A DNA stretch of 64,000 nt from Terriglobia bacterium (GTDB lineage: Bacteria > Acidobacteriota > Terriglobia > Acidiferrales > UBA7541), in contig JAIQGG010000001.1 in NCBI GenBank assembly GCA_020072785.1, forward strand, positions 310,001-374,000, given 5' to 3'. The notes under the pieces were generated by a model. The model made no database searches, was not told where the DNA came from, and saw only the letters and a list, made by a program, of their open reading frames with translations. The position numbers were made by a program, and so were the translations under genes. Positions 36,022 through 45,282 of the stretch are shown piece by piece (the first letter of the stretch is position 1; every line of letters starts with the position of its first letter).

Positions 36022-37397
36022 GCAGCACGCCCAAGAATCCTTCTTCGCCGCGCCGGCTCGCGCCGGTGCTCGAGCCCGGGCATACCTACGCCTCGGTCAC
36101 CGACAAGATCAGCGCCATCGTTCTGACCCGGCCCGCGGGCCTCGGCTGGTTTCTCGGTTTCTCTCTGTCCTTCGGCCTGGTCATGATTCTCGGCATGGCC
36201 CTGGCCTACCTCATCGCCAAGGGCGTTGGGATCTGGGGCATCAACATCCCCATCGGCTGGGGCTTCGCCATCGTCAATTTCGTCTGGTGGATCGGTATCG
36301 GCCACGCCGGCACGCTGATCTCCGCCATTCTCCTGCTCCTCAATCAGAAGTGGCGCACCTCCATCAATCGTTTCGCGGAGGCCATGACCCTGTTTGCCGT
36401 GGCTTGCGCGGGGATCTTCCCGCTGATCCACACCGGCCGCCCCTGGTACGCCTTCTGGATGTTCCCCTATCCCAGCACCATGGGCATCTGGCCGCAGTTC
36501 CGCAGCCCGCTCATCTGGGACGTTTTCGCCGTCTCCACCTACGGCACGGTCTCTCTGCTCTTCTGGTTCGTCGGCCTGCTGCCGGACCTGGCCACCCTGC
36601 GCGACCGCGCCAAATCGCGCGCCGGCCAGATGATTTACGGCATGCTGGCCATGGGCTGGCGCGGCTCGGCCCGCCATTGGCACCGATACCAGAGCGCCTA
36701 TCTGCTCCTCGCGGGACTGGCGACCCCGCTGGTGGTCTCCGTGCACACGGTGGTGAGCTTCGATTTCGCGGTGGCCATCGTTCCCGGATGGCACACCACC
36801 ATCTTTCCTCCGTACTTCGTCGCCGGCGCCATCTACTCCGGTTTTGCGATGGTGCTGACCATCGCCATCCCCCTGCGCAAGTTCTACGGCTTGGAAGATT
36901 TCATCACCATGCGCCATCTCGAGAACATGGCCAAGGTCATGCTCGCCACCGGCCTGATCGTGGCCTACGGCTACGTGATGGAATTCTTCATGGGCTTTTA
37001 CGGGGGCAACAAGTACGACACCTTCCTGGCGTGGAACCGCATGCACGGGCCGTACGCCCCGTTTTACTGGTCGCTGATTTTGTGCAACATCGTCATCCCG
37101 CAGCTGCTGTGGTTCCACCGCATCCGCACCAACGTCGTCGTGCTCTTCCTGCTTTCGCTGGTGGTCAACGTGGGCATGTGGCTGGAGCGCTTCGTCATTG
37201 TGGTCATCAGCCTGCACCGCGATTTCATGCCCTCCGCCTGGGGCCGCTACTCCCCCACGTTCTGGGATTGGGCCACCTACGTCGGCACGATCGGCCTGTT
37301 CGTGATGCTGCTCTTCCTGTTCGTGCGCGCGCTGCCGGTCATCTCCATCGCCGAGATGCGCGAACTGGTCGCGCACTCCTCGGAGGAAAAGCCATGA
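36018..37397 (+). CDS. actC: Alternative complex III, NrfD-like membrane subunit ActC
   Basis: 459 aa, about ten transmembrane helices. NrfD-family integral membrane subunit thought to hold the quinol-binding site and a proton-transfer path. The GHAGTLISAILLLLNQKWR segment is a family hallmark of the quinol-side helices. The start overlaps the actB stop by 4 nt (ATGA), so translation is coupled. It pairs with the related ActF. Confidence 0.95.
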
Positions 37398-37939
37398 GCG
37401 AGCAGCGCTCCAACCTCCATGGCGTGATGGCGGAGTTTGCCACGACGGAACAGCTCCTGGCCGCCGCCGCAAAATCCCGGGAAGCGGGCTACACCTGCCT
37501 CGACGCCTATGCGCCCTTTCCCGTGGAAGGCCTGGCCGACGCTCTGGGCCTAGGCCGCCCCCTCGTGCCCCTGCTCACTCTGCTGGGCGGGTTGTTGGGT
37601 GGCTGCGCCGGCTTCGGCCTGCAGTACTGGGTTTCCGTCATCAACTACCCCGTTAATGTCGGCGGCCGCCCCCTCAACAGCTGGCCCGCCTTCATTCCCG
37701 TGACCTTCGAATTGACGATTCTCGGCGCTTCGCTCTTTGCCGTCTTCGGCATGCTGGCCCTGAACAAGCTGCCCGAGCCGTATCACGCCGTGTTCAACGT
37801 CCCGCGTTTTGCTCTGGCCTCGCACGACCGCTTCTTCCTGTGCATCGAGGCCGGCGACCCCCAGTTCGACCGGGTGCGCACGGCGCAGTTCCTGGAGAGT
37901 CTCAAGGCCTATGCCGTCAGCGAGGTGTTGGATGAGTAG
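37394..37939 (+). CDS. actD: Alternative complex III subunit ActD (DUF3341)
   Basis: 181 aa. DUF3341 protein: an N-terminal soluble alpha/beta part (FATTEQLLAAAAKSREAGYTCLDAYAPFPVEG) then two transmembrane helices (about 60-80 and 95-120) and a C-terminal soluble tail. It is a structural subunit of ACIII beside ActC. GGAGGA lies 8 nt before the ATG, which overlaps the actC stop by 4 nt. Confidence 0.93.
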   Translation: MSEQRSNLHGVMAEFATTEQLLAAAAKSREAGYTCLDAYAPFPVEGLADALGLGRPLVPLLTLLGGLLGGCAGFGLQYWVSVINYPVNVGGRPLNSWPAFIPVTFELTILGASLFAVFGMLALNKLPEPYHAVFNVPRFALASHDRFFLCIEAGDPQFDRVRTAQFLESLKAYAVSEVLDE

Positions 37940-38558
37940 CGCGGCGCGTTTTTCTTCGCTTCCGCGCCTGGCGGGCACTCTGTGCGCCGCTGCGTGTTTG
38001 CTCGTGCTCGGCGGTTGCCAGCAGGACATGGCCCACCAGCCGAAGTACCGGCCTCTGGCTCCTTCGACTTTCTTCGAGGACGGCCGCTCGGAGCGGCCCC
38101 CGGTGGAAAACACCGTGGATCGCGGGGCGCTGGCCGATGACGACCTCAACATCCCCAAAGATTCCAACGCCTTCCCGCTGCCCGTCACCCAGCAGTTGCT
38201 CGAGCGCGGCCAGGAACGCTACAAAATTTTCTGCAGCCCCTGCCACGGTCTGCAAGGCGACGGCAACGGCATGGTTGCCATCCGCGGCATGAAGCATCCG
38301 CCCAGCTATCACCAGGACCGGCTGCGCCAGGCTCCCGTGGGGTATTTCTACGACGTGATCACGCACGGCTTCGGTGCCATGTACGACTATTCCGCGCAGA
38401 TTCCTCCGCGCGACCGCTGGGCCATCATCGCCTATGTCCGCGCGCTGCAGTTGAGCCGCAACGCGCCGGCCGCCGATCTTCCCGCCGCCCTGCGTCAGAA
38501 ACTCAGCGCTGGCAGCGCTCCGGCGGCGGCCGCGCACGCAGGAGGCGCTGAGAAATGA
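37932..38558 (+). CDS. actE: Alternative complex III, mono-heme cytochrome c lipoprotein ActE
   Basis: 208 aa. Lipobox LVLGGC (Cys near residue 29) shows outer-leaflet lipid anchoring. One heme site, CSPCH, follows the ERGQERYKIF helix, and a Met ligand candidate lies in GFGAMYDY. ActE hands electrons to the oxidase. The start ATG lies inside actD (8-nt overlap); the longer frame upstream is out of context. Confidence 0.93.
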   Translation: MSSAARFSSLPRLAGTLCAAACLLVLGGCQQDMAHQPKYRPLAPSTFFEDGRSERPPVENTVDRGALADDDLNIPKDSNAFPLPVTQQLLERGQERYKIFCSPCHGLQGDGNGMVAIRGMKHPPSYHQDRLRQAPVGYFYDVITHGFGAMYDYSAQIPPRDRWAIIAYVRALQLSRNAPAADLPAALRQKLSAGSAPAAAAHAGGAEK

Positions 38559-39730
38559 CGGAGCAGAACTACATGGCGCCCCAAAGCGTCTCCCGCCTTG
38601 GGCAGCGCGCCTTGACCGTCGGCCTGCTGGGCTTCGCCGGCTGCGCGGCGGGCCTGTTCATGAATCCTGAGCAGTTCTTCCGCTCTTATTTGGTCGGCTA
38701 TCTGCTCACGCTAGGCGTGGCTCTCGGCTGTCTCGGCCTGCTCATGGTGCAGCACATGACCGGCGGCAATTGGGGCATCCTCATCCGCCGCCCCCTCGAA
38801 GCCGCCACGCGCACCATCCCGCTGTTGGCCCTCCTCTTCGTGCCCATCTACTTCGGCATGCACCGGCTTTACGTCTGGACCGGCCCCATGAAGGAGCCGC
38901 TCTCCGATTTCCAGAAGGGCTATCTCACCATTCCGGGATTCCTCAGCCGCGCCGTGTTCTATTTCGGCATCTGGATACTGCTGAGCCTGCTCCTGAATCG
39001 CTGGTCTTTGGAGCAGGATACGAACACCGAAGACCGCGCTCTCCGCCGCAGGCTGCAGCTGCTCAGCGGTCCGGGCATCCTTCTCTACGTCTTCACCGTG
39101 ACCTTTGCCGCGGTGGACTGGGTGATGTCCCTCTCCCCGCACTGGGTCTCCACCATTTACGGCTTTCTCTTTGTGGCCGGCCAGGCCATCTCGGCCATGG
39201 CCTTGATGATCATCGTGATCGTCATGCTCTCGCGCTCCGAACCCATGGCCCACGTCCTGCAGCCGCGTCACCTGCACGATCTCGGCAAGCTGCTCTTCGC
39301 CTTTATCATGCTCTGGGCCTATTTCTCTTTCTCGCAGCTCCTGATCATCTGGTCCGGCAACTTGCCCGAAGAGATCGTCTTCTACAGCGCCCGCCTGCAC
39401 GGAGGCTGGGGCGTCGTGGCCGTGCTCCTGCTCCTGTTCCATTTTGCGCTGCCTTTCTCCCTGCTCCTCTCCCGCGACCTCAAGCGCAGCGCCAGGTTCC
39501 TGCCCATGATCGCCGCGGCCATCATCTTTATGCGCGCCGTGGACCTGTTCTGGCTGGCCGGGCCGGAGTTTTTCCCGCAGGGCTTTCATCTCAGCTGGCT
39601 CGATTTCGCCGCGCCCCTCGGCATTGGTGGTATCTGGCTGGCCGCATTTGCGGCACAATTGAAGCAGCGGCCGCTTCTGCCCCTGGGCGATCCCAAACTG
39701 GCGGAGGCCATCGAACACGATGAGCACTGA
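38555..39730 (+). CDS. actF: Alternative complex III, second NrfD-like membrane subunit ActF
   Basis: 391 aa, about ten transmembrane helices, homologous in layout to ActC but shorter. The quinol-site residues of ActC are usually absent in ActF, so it is considered structural or proton-linked. It begins in a 4-nt overlap with actE and overlaps the next gene by 11 nt. Confidence 0.92.
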   Translation: MTEQNYMAPQSVSRLGQRALTVGLLGFAGCAAGLFMNPEQFFRSYLVGYLLTLGVALGCLGLLMVQHMTGGNWGILIRRPLEAATRTIPLLALLFVPIYFGMHRLYVWTGPMKEPLSDFQKGYLTIPGFLSRAVFYFGIWILLSLLLNRWSLEQDTNTEDRALRRRLQLLSGPGILLYVFTVTFAAVDWVMSLSPHWVSTIYGFLFVAGQAISAMALMIIVIVMLSRSEPMAHVLQPRHLHDLGKLLFAFIMLWAYFSFSQLLIIWSGNLPEEIVFYSARLHGGWGVVAVLLLLFHFALPFSLLLSRDLKRSARFLPMIAAAIIFMRAVDLFWLAGPEFFPQGFHLSWLDFAAPLGIGGIWLAAFAAQLKQRPLLPLGDPKLAEAIEHDEH

Positions 39731-40181
39731 TCTGCATAACACGGGACACGGCGCCGGCCAGGAACCCTCGCACGACGATGTGGCCTTTGAGCCCCGCGAC
39801 GTCAAGGTTTCCATCGTCATGAAGTTCCTGCTCTACATGGGAATTGCCATCGGCGTGGTCTACCTCATCTGTCTCGGCGTCTACCGCACCATGACCGAGC
39901 AGCGCGCCGTATCCGATACGCCGCCCCCTGCCGTGCGCATGGGGCAGCCCGCGCCGATGCCTCCCGAGCCGCGCCTGCAGGGCGTGCCCGGCCACGAGAC
40001 GGATGCCCAGCAGGACCTCCGCGACGAGCGGGCCGCGGACAACCGGGAACTCGCGGAAACGCGCTGGGTGGATGAAAAGGCCGGCATTGCGCAGATTCCC
40101 GTGGAAGACGCGATGAAGATCATCGCCGAGAAAGGTTTGCCGGGCGTTGCTGCTGCGCCGCCTGCACAGAAGAAAAAGTAA
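39720..40181 (+). CDS. Small single-helix membrane protein of the act operon
   Basis: 153 aa. Residues about 33-53 form one transmembrane helix; the short N-terminus is His/Glu-rich and the C-terminus is Pro/Glu-rich with a helical RWVDEKAGIAQIPVEDAMKII segment. Position (between actF and sco) matches the small membrane subunit reported as ActG in Rhodothermus marinus ACIII. Sequence similarity cannot be judged here, so the symbol is not given. The 11-nt overlap with actF argues for tight co-expression and a role in ACIII or oxidase assembly. Confidence 0.75.
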   Translation: MSTDLHNTGHGAGQEPSHDDVAFEPRDVKVSIVMKFLLYMGIAIGVVYLICLGVYRTMTEQRAVSDTPPPAVRMGQPAPMPPEPRLQGVPGHETDAQQDLRDERAADNRELAETRWVDEKAGIAQIPVEDAMKIIAEKGLPGVAAAPPAQKKK

Positions 40182-40185
40182 GCCG

Positions 40186-41055
40186 ATGAAATTGCTCCGC
40201 ACCATTGCCGGAATCGTCGCGCTCCTCGCGCTGGCTCTCGCCGCGCAGGCGCAACAGGCCGTGCCCGACGGCGTCACCCTGCCCGGGTTGCCCGCGGCGC
40301 TGCGCGGCGTCGGCTTCGATCCGCAGCTCGACGCCCCGATCCCCGCCGATATCCCTTTCCGCGACGAAACCGGACGCACGGTGCGCTTCGGCGACTATTA
40401 CGGCCAGAGGCCCGTGGTTGTCGCGTTTGTCTATTACGCCTGTCCCATGCTCTGCAACGAAGTCGAGCAGAGCCTCGTGGGCGTCCTCAAGACCCTCTCG
40501 TTCAATCCCGGCCGTGAATACGAAGTGGTCTTCGTCAGCTTTGACGCGCGCGAAACCCCGGAGATGGCTGCGGAGAAAAAGAAAGATGCGATGTCCCGCT
40601 TCGGCCGCCCGGAAACCGCCGCCGGATGGCATTTCCTGACCGGCTCGCAGGCCTCGATCGACACGCTGACCCACGCCGCCAATTTCCGCTACCGCTTCGA
40701 CGAAAAGAGCCAGCTCTTCGCGCACACCAGCGGCATCCTCCTGCTCACTCCCGCGGGCCGTATCTCCCGCTATTTCCTCGGCGTCAACTATCCGCCGCGC
40801 GACGTCCGCCTCGGCCTCGTGGATGCCTCCTCCGGCAAGATCGGCACGCCCACCGACCATGTGCTGCTGTTCTGTTTCCAGTACGATCCGTCGACCACGC
40901 GCTACAGCGCCAGTATTCTGAAAATCATCCGCGCCGGCGGCCTGCTCACCATTTTCGCTATTCTCCTGGGTGTCGTTTTCTTCCGCTGGCGCGAATACCG
41001 CGCCGCGCGCCTCGCCAAGCGCGGGGCAGGTCCGAATTTGCAAGGAGCACACTAG
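40186..41055 (+). CDS. SCO1/SenC family copper chaperone
   Basis: 289 aa. Thioredoxin-fold protein that delivers copper to the CuA site of cytochrome oxidase. A signal peptide (1-22) is followed by the CxxxC motif C86-P-M-L-C90 and the third copper ligand H180 in FAHTSGILL. A C-terminal membrane helix (about 250-270) is an addition seen in several fused operons of this type. It lies 4 nt after the previous stop and just upstream of coxB, whose CuA centre it would load. Confidence 0.93.
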   Translation: MKLLRTIAGIVALLALALAAQAQQAVPDGVTLPGLPAALRGVGFDPQLDAPIPADIPFRDETGRTVRFGDYYGQRPVVVAFVYYACPMLCNEVEQSLVGVLKTLSFNPGREYEVVFVSFDARETPEMAAEKKKDAMSRFGRPETAAGWHFLTGSQASIDTLTHAANFRYRFDEKSQLFAHTSGILLLTPAGRISRYFLGVNYPPRDVRLGLVDASSGKIGTPTDHVLLFCFQYDPSTTRYSASILKIIRAGGLLTIFAILLGVVFFRWREYRAARLAKRGAGPNLQGAH

Positions 41056-41059
41056 AACC

Positions 41060-42040
41060 GTGCCGTCGCAACTTCCATTGTTTCCGGAACAGGCGTCCAA
41101 CTTCGCCGGCAGCATTGACGCCTTGATGTTCTACATCCTGGTGACCTCGGTCTTCTTCGCCGTCACGGTCACCCTGGTCGTTCTCTACTTTGCCGTGAAA
41201 TTCCGGCGCACGAGCGAGAAGCAGATCGGCACACCCATCCATGGTTCCGTGACCCTGGAGATCGCCTGGACCATCATTCCCTTGATCCTCGCCATGGTCA
41301 TGTTCGCCTGGGGCGCGACCATCTATGTCAACTATCGCCAGGCTCCGCCGGACACCCTGAATATCTACGTCATCGCCAAGCAGTGGATGTGGAAGCTCCA
41401 GCAGCCCGACGGCCGCCGCGAAATCAACGAACTGCACATTCCCGTGAACCGCAACGTCAAGCTCATCATGGCCAGCGAGGACGTGATCCACGATTTCTTC
41501 GTCCCCGCTTTCCGCGTCAAGATGGACGTGGTCCCGGGCCGCTACACCACCCTGTGGTTCCGCGCCACCAAGCCCGGCCGCTACCACTTCTTCTGCTCCC
41601 AGTATTGCGGCACCAACCACGCCGTCATGGGCGGCTGGGTTACCGTTATGGAGCCCGCCGAGTACGCCGCCTGGCTGAGTGGCGAGCACGCGGACATCAA
41701 TCCCCCCGCCGCCGGCGAAAAACTTTTCGCGCAGTTCGCCTGCAGCTCCTGCCACCTGCTGACCGGCAAGGGGCGCGGGCCGTCTCTCAACGGGGTCTAC
41801 GGCTCCAAGGTCCTCCTCGCCGACGGCTCCACGGTGATCGCCGACGAAGTCTACATCCGCGAATCCATTCTCAATCCCAAGGCGAAAATCGTGGCCGGCT
41901 ACCAGCCGCTGATGCCCACGTTTCAGGGCCAGGTCAGCGAGGATCAGATTCTCAGTCTGACCGCCTACATCCAGTCTCTGCAGGTGCAATCGGCTCCGGC
42001 AGTTCCTGCCGCGGCGGCGCCGGACACGGGGAAGAGATAG
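41060..42040 (+). CDS. coxB: Cytochrome c oxidase subunit II with fused cytochrome c (caa3 type)
   Basis: 326 aa from the GTG at 41060. The longer frame overlaps sco and is rejected. Two N-terminal membrane helices, then the CuA domain with the pattern [12 protein letters not shown] (about 177-188) and the distal His in VIHDFFVP. The C-terminal domain contains [11 protein letters not shown], a covalent heme c, and a GYQPLMPTF Met ligand. This fusion defines caa3 oxidases, which take electrons directly from ActE or a soluble cytochrome. AAGGAG lies 12 nt upstream. Confidence 0.94.
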   Translation: MPSQLPLFPEQASNFAGSIDALMFYILVTSVFFAVTVTLVVLYFAVKFRRTSEKQIGTPIHGSVTLEIAWTIIPLILAMVMFAWGATIYVNYRQAPPDTLNIYVIAKQWMWKLQQPDGRREINELHIPVNRNVKLIMASEDVIHDFFVPAFRVKMDVVPGRYTTLWFRATKPGRYHFFCSQYCGTNHAVMGGWVTVMEPAEYAAWLSGEHADINPPAAGEKLFAQFACSSCHLLTGKGRGPSLNGVYGSKVLLADGSTVIADEVYIRESILNPKAKIVAGYQPLMPTFQGQVSEDQILSLTAYIQSLQVQSAPAVPAAAAPDTGKR

Positions 42041-42044
42041 TCTT

Positions 42045-43700
42045 ATGAACGCAACAGCAACAAATCCGGCGGTTTTTCCGGAAAAGCATTATGCGAACGC
42101 GGAGTACGGCATCCGCTCGTGGCTGCTCACCACGGACCACAAGCGCATCGCCCTGCTCTATCTCGTCTCCGTCACTGTGTTCTTCTTCATCGGCGGCATC
42201 TTTGCCGCCTTGATCCGCATTCACCTGCTCACCCCGGCGGGATATCTGGTCACCCCGGAGACCTACAACAAGCTCTTCACCATGCACGGCGTCGCCATGA
42301 TCTTCTTCTTCCTGATTCCGGCGATTCCCGCGGTCCTCGGCAATTTCCTGATTCCCCTGATGATCGGCGCGAAGGATCTGGCCTTTCCGAAGATCAATTT
42401 GCTCAGCTGGTACCTGTACATGATCGGCGGAGGGATGGTGCTCTACTCCTTCCTCAGTGGCGGCCTGGATACCGGCTGGACCTTCTACACCCCGCTCAGC
42501 AGCGTCTATTCCAATTCCGCCGTGGCCCCCGCGGTCCTCGGCATTTTCATCAACGGCTTCTCCTCGATCCTTACCGGGCTGAACTTCCTGGTAACCGTCC
42601 ATACCATGCGCGCCCCGGGCCTGACCTGGTTCCGCCTGCCCATGTTCGTCTGGGCCCACTACGCCACCAGCATCATCATGATCCTGGGCACGCCCGTGGT
42701 GGCCACCACCCTGGCCCTCGCCGGCATGGAGCGCCTCTTTCATCTGGGCTTCTTCAATCCCGCGCTCGGCGGCGATCCCGTTCTCTTCCAGCATCTTTTC
42801 TGGTTCTACTCGCACCCCGCCGTATACATCATGATTCTCCCGGCCATGGGCGTGATCAGCGAGATCATCACCACCTTCGCGCGCAAGCCGCTGTTCGGAT
42901 ACAAGGTCATGGCCGCGGCTACCCTGGCCATCGCTGTCATCGGGTTCCTGGTCTGGTCCCATCACATGTTCGTCGCCGGGCAATCCACTTTCGCCGCCCT
43001 GGCTTTCTCCCTCCTGACCATGCTGGTGGCCGTTCCCTCGGCGGTCAAAACCTTCAACTGGACCGCCACGATGTACAAGGGTTCGATCTCCTACGATGCG
43101 CCGATGCTCTATGCCTTCGGCTTTATCGGTCTCTTTCTCATCGGCGGCCTCACCGGCCTGTTCCTCGGCACCCTGGGCACGGACATCCACATTCACGACA
43201 CCATGTTCGTCGTCGCCCACTTCCACTACATCATGGTCGGCGGCGCGGTCTTTGGTTACATGGGCGGCCTGCACCTCTGGTGGCCCAAGATCAGCGGGCG
43301 CATGTATCCCGAGTTCGTGGCGCGCGTCTCCGCCATTGTCCTCTTTGTCGGCTTCAACATGACCTTCTTCCCGCAGTTCGTCATGGGCTACGTCGGCATG
43401 CCTCGCCGCTACCACACCTATCCGCCGGAGTTCCAGGTGCTCAACGTGCTCTCCACCGCCGGCGCTTCCATTTTGGCCATCGGCTACATCGTTCCGATTT
43501 TCTATTTCCTCTGGTCCTTGCGCCATGGCGCTGTCGCCGGGCGCAACCCCTGGCCCAGCACCGGCCTCGAATGGCTGACGGATTCGCCGCCGCCCACGGA
43601 AAATTTTGCGCAAACGCCGGTGGTCACCTGGGAGGCGTACGATTTCGACAACCGCCCGGACCTCGGCCTGGCGAAGGCCTCGGCCAGCGGCCACAAGTAG
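42045..43700 (+). CDS. coxA: Cytochrome c oxidase subunit I, A2-type
   Basis: 551 aa, twelve transmembrane helices. Heme-copper oxidase core: H81 (low-spin heme a), H257 with cross-linked Y261 in YSHPAVY, H306-H307 (CuB), H392 and H394 (heme a3 and a). The D-channel Glu of A1 oxidases is missing: HPEVY reads HPAVY, preceded by Y255-S256. The YSHPxVY motif defines the A2 subfamily and takes over the proton-loading role. Spacing to coxB is 4 nt. The following gene is separated by two palindromes. Confidence 0.96.
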   Translation: MNATATNPAVFPEKHYANAEYGIRSWLLTTDHKRIALLYLVSVTVFFFIGGIFAALIRIHLLTPAGYLVTPETYNKLFTMHGVAMIFFFLIPAIPAVLGNFLIPLMIGAKDLAFPKINLLSWYLYMIGGGMVLYSFLSGGLDTGWTFYTPLSSVYSNSAVAPAVLGIFINGFSSILTGLNFLVTVHTMRAPGLTWFRLPMFVWAHYATSIIMILGTPVVATTLALAGMERLFHLGFFNPALGGDPVLFQHLFWFYSHPAVYIMILPAMGVISEIITTFARKPLFGYKVMAAATLAIAVIGFLVWSHHMFVAGQSTFAALAFSLLTMLVAVPSAVKTFNWTATMYKGSISYDAPMLYAFGFIGLFLIGGLTGLFLGTLGTDIHIHDTMFVVAHFHYIMVGGAVFGYMGGLHLWWPKISGRMYPEFVARVSAIVLFVGFNMTFFPQFVMGYVGMPRRYHTYPPEFQVLNVLSTAGASILAIGYIVPIFYFLWSLRHGAVAGRNPWPSTGLEWLTDSPPPTENFAQTPVVTWEAYDFDNRPDLGLAKASASGHK

Positions 43701-43707
43701 TTTGCAG

Positions 43708-43765
43708 CGCCGGGCTTCCGCCTGGCGTGGTTCTGGTTTGTAGCGGCGGGCTTTAGCCCGCCGCT
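43708..43765. repeat. Two palindromes between coxA and coxC
   Basis: The first is CGCCGGGC/GCCTGGCG (43708-43727, one wobble). The second is a perfect 11-bp palindrome AGCGGCGGGCT/AGCCCGCCGCT with a TT loop (43742-43765). This GC-rich TTTAG-centred palindrome is a type scattered through many genomes of soil phyla (recalled, not searched). It may separate the expression of coxAB and coxCD by RNA processing or partial termination, but it has no T-tract. Confidence 0.7.
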
Positions 43766-43814
43766 GTGCCGCCCGCAACGGCGCCACATCTTGTATTCAG
43801 AAGGGGAGTGCGGA

Positions 43815-44462
43815 GTGCATCGCACCGGAGAACTGTACGGACACTTCAAGACGCCCGAGCAGCAGCGCGAAGCTGCTTCGCTGGGCATGTGGATCTTCCT
43901 CATCACCGAAATCATGTTCTTCGGTGGCATCTTCCTGACCTACACCATCAACCGCTCCCTGTATCCTGTGGTCTTCGGCGAAGCCAGCCGCGAGCTCAAC
44001 GTGCGCATGGGCGGCATGAACACCGCCGTGCTCATCGCCAGCAGCTTCACCATGGCCATGGCCGTATGGGCCTCGCAGACCGGCAAGAAGAAGCAGCTCA
44101 CCCTTTTCCTGATGCTTACGCTCATTCTTGGCGGCGTCTTCCTGGGCGTGAAGTACTTCGAATACGCCGAAAAATTTCACCACCATCTCATCCCCGGCAG
44201 GAACTTCCAGTTTCCCGGTGACGTCGGCAACCGCGCCCATGCCCAGCTCTTCTTCTCCCTCTATTTCGGCATGACCGGCCTGCACGCCCTGCACATGATT
44301 GTCGGCGCGGGCCTGCTCCTCTGGCTGGTCATGGGATCGCTGCGCGGCCGCTTTACGCCGCAATACAATACCCCGGTGGAATTAGTCGGGCTCTACTGGC
44401 ATTTCGTCGATATTGTCTGGATCTTTCTGTTCCCGTTGCTCTATCTGATCGATCGTCACTGA
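43815..44462 (+). CDS. coxC: Cytochrome c oxidase subunit III
   Basis: 215 aa from the GTG at 43815, supported by AGGGGAG 6 nt upstream; the TTG at 43791 would include the RBS itself. Five transmembrane helices, family motifs [21 protein letters not shown]-like loop and [11 protein letters not shown] with [19 protein letters not shown] at the C-terminus. Stabilises subunit I and its proton pathway. Confidence 0.92.
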   Translation: MHRTGELYGHFKTPEQQREAASLGMWIFLITEIMFFGGIFLTYTINRSLYPVVFGEASRELNVRMGGMNTAVLIASSFTMAMAVWASQTGKKKQLTLFLMLTLILGGVFLGVKYFEYAEKFHHHLIPGRNFQFPGDVGNRAHAQLFFSLYFGMTGLHALHMIVGAGLLLWLVMGSLRGRFTPQYNTPVELVGLYWHFVDIVWIFLFPLLYLIDRH

Positions 44463-44479
44463 AGGCAGGGAGAAGAGGC

Positions 44480-44770
44480 GTGTCTGAGCACATTGTATCC
44501 CGCGGAATCTATGCCGGCATCGGCGCTACGCTGCTGATTTTCACCGGCATCACCTATTACGCCGCCACCGTGGACCTCGGCCCGTTCAACGTTGTTGTCG
44601 CCCTCACCATTGCCACCTTCAAGGCCTCTCTCGTCGTCCTCTACTTTATGCACGCGCGCTATAGCCCGCGCCGCACCCAGCTGGTTATCGTCGCCGGCTT
44701 CTTCTGGCTGGCCCTGCTCCTGGGCATGACCCTCAGCGATTACCTCACTCGCGCCTGGCAGCACATTTAA
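44480..44770 (+). CDS. coxD: Cytochrome c oxidase subunit IV (COX4_pro / CtaF-like)
   Basis: 96 aa, three transmembrane helices, GTG start with GGGAGAAGAGGC just upstream. The TIATFKASLVVLYFMH segment carries the Lys/His pair typical of the prokaryotic subunit IV family. Last gene of the act-cox operon; 18 nt after coxC. No hairpin terminator is visible in the first 60 nt after it. Confidence 0.88.
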   Translation: MSEHIVSRGIYAGIGATLLIFTGITYYAATVDLGPFNVVVALTIATFKASLVVLYFMHARYSPRRTQLVIVAGFFWLALLLGMTLSDYLTRAWQHI

Positions 44771-45282
44771 CCCGTTTTTTCACGCCACGGAAACCCCTGG
44801 GGGCGCAGCACTGCCGTGCCCGTCTTTGGTTTTGCTTATTCTGAGAACTCGCGGGAAAGAGGAGCAGGGGCAGTGCAGCGCGAAGCGTTCTTCCGGCGCA
44901 CCAGAGGTCATGAAAAATGGGGGAGTTTCGAACCGGCCCAGCCCTCAATCCCCTAAAAGGGATCTCGGCTCGCCTCCCCCACAATCACTGGTTGCACGTC
45001 AAAAGCCACTGGTAATACCTTTACTGTCAATTAGTTACAGATTAGAAGCCGCGTAAAAACGCGCCACCCCCACGAAAATTTACCCGCTGCCTTTTTCTGG
45101 CAGTTATTCCCGCCTTTTCCGCCGCCTTTGCCCTTTCTCGGACTTCCTCCCGCCCCTTGCCGCGTCAGACGCGCTGGGCCGCGGCTTGACCGCGCTCCCC
45201 GCGCTTGCTACCGTGAAGAGTTATTCTGGCCGCAGTCTATCCACTGTGCGCCGGAGCTCCTGTGGAGGGGCACACGAGTTCT
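44771..45282. other. Gene-free spacer between the cox operon and uvrA
   Basis: 512 nt without a credible coding frame. It contains GCACTGCC ... GGCAGTGC (about 44809 and 44871), which can pair over a long distance, then an A/T-richer stretch (45014-45050) that could hold the uvrA promoter. No clean -35/-10 pair or SOS box is recognised. Confidence 0.5.

Noticed and set aside
44826-45056. 76-codon plus-strand frame in the cox-uvrA spacer
   Set aside because: No RBS, Pro/Ser/Arg-rich random-looking composition, and no family resemblance.
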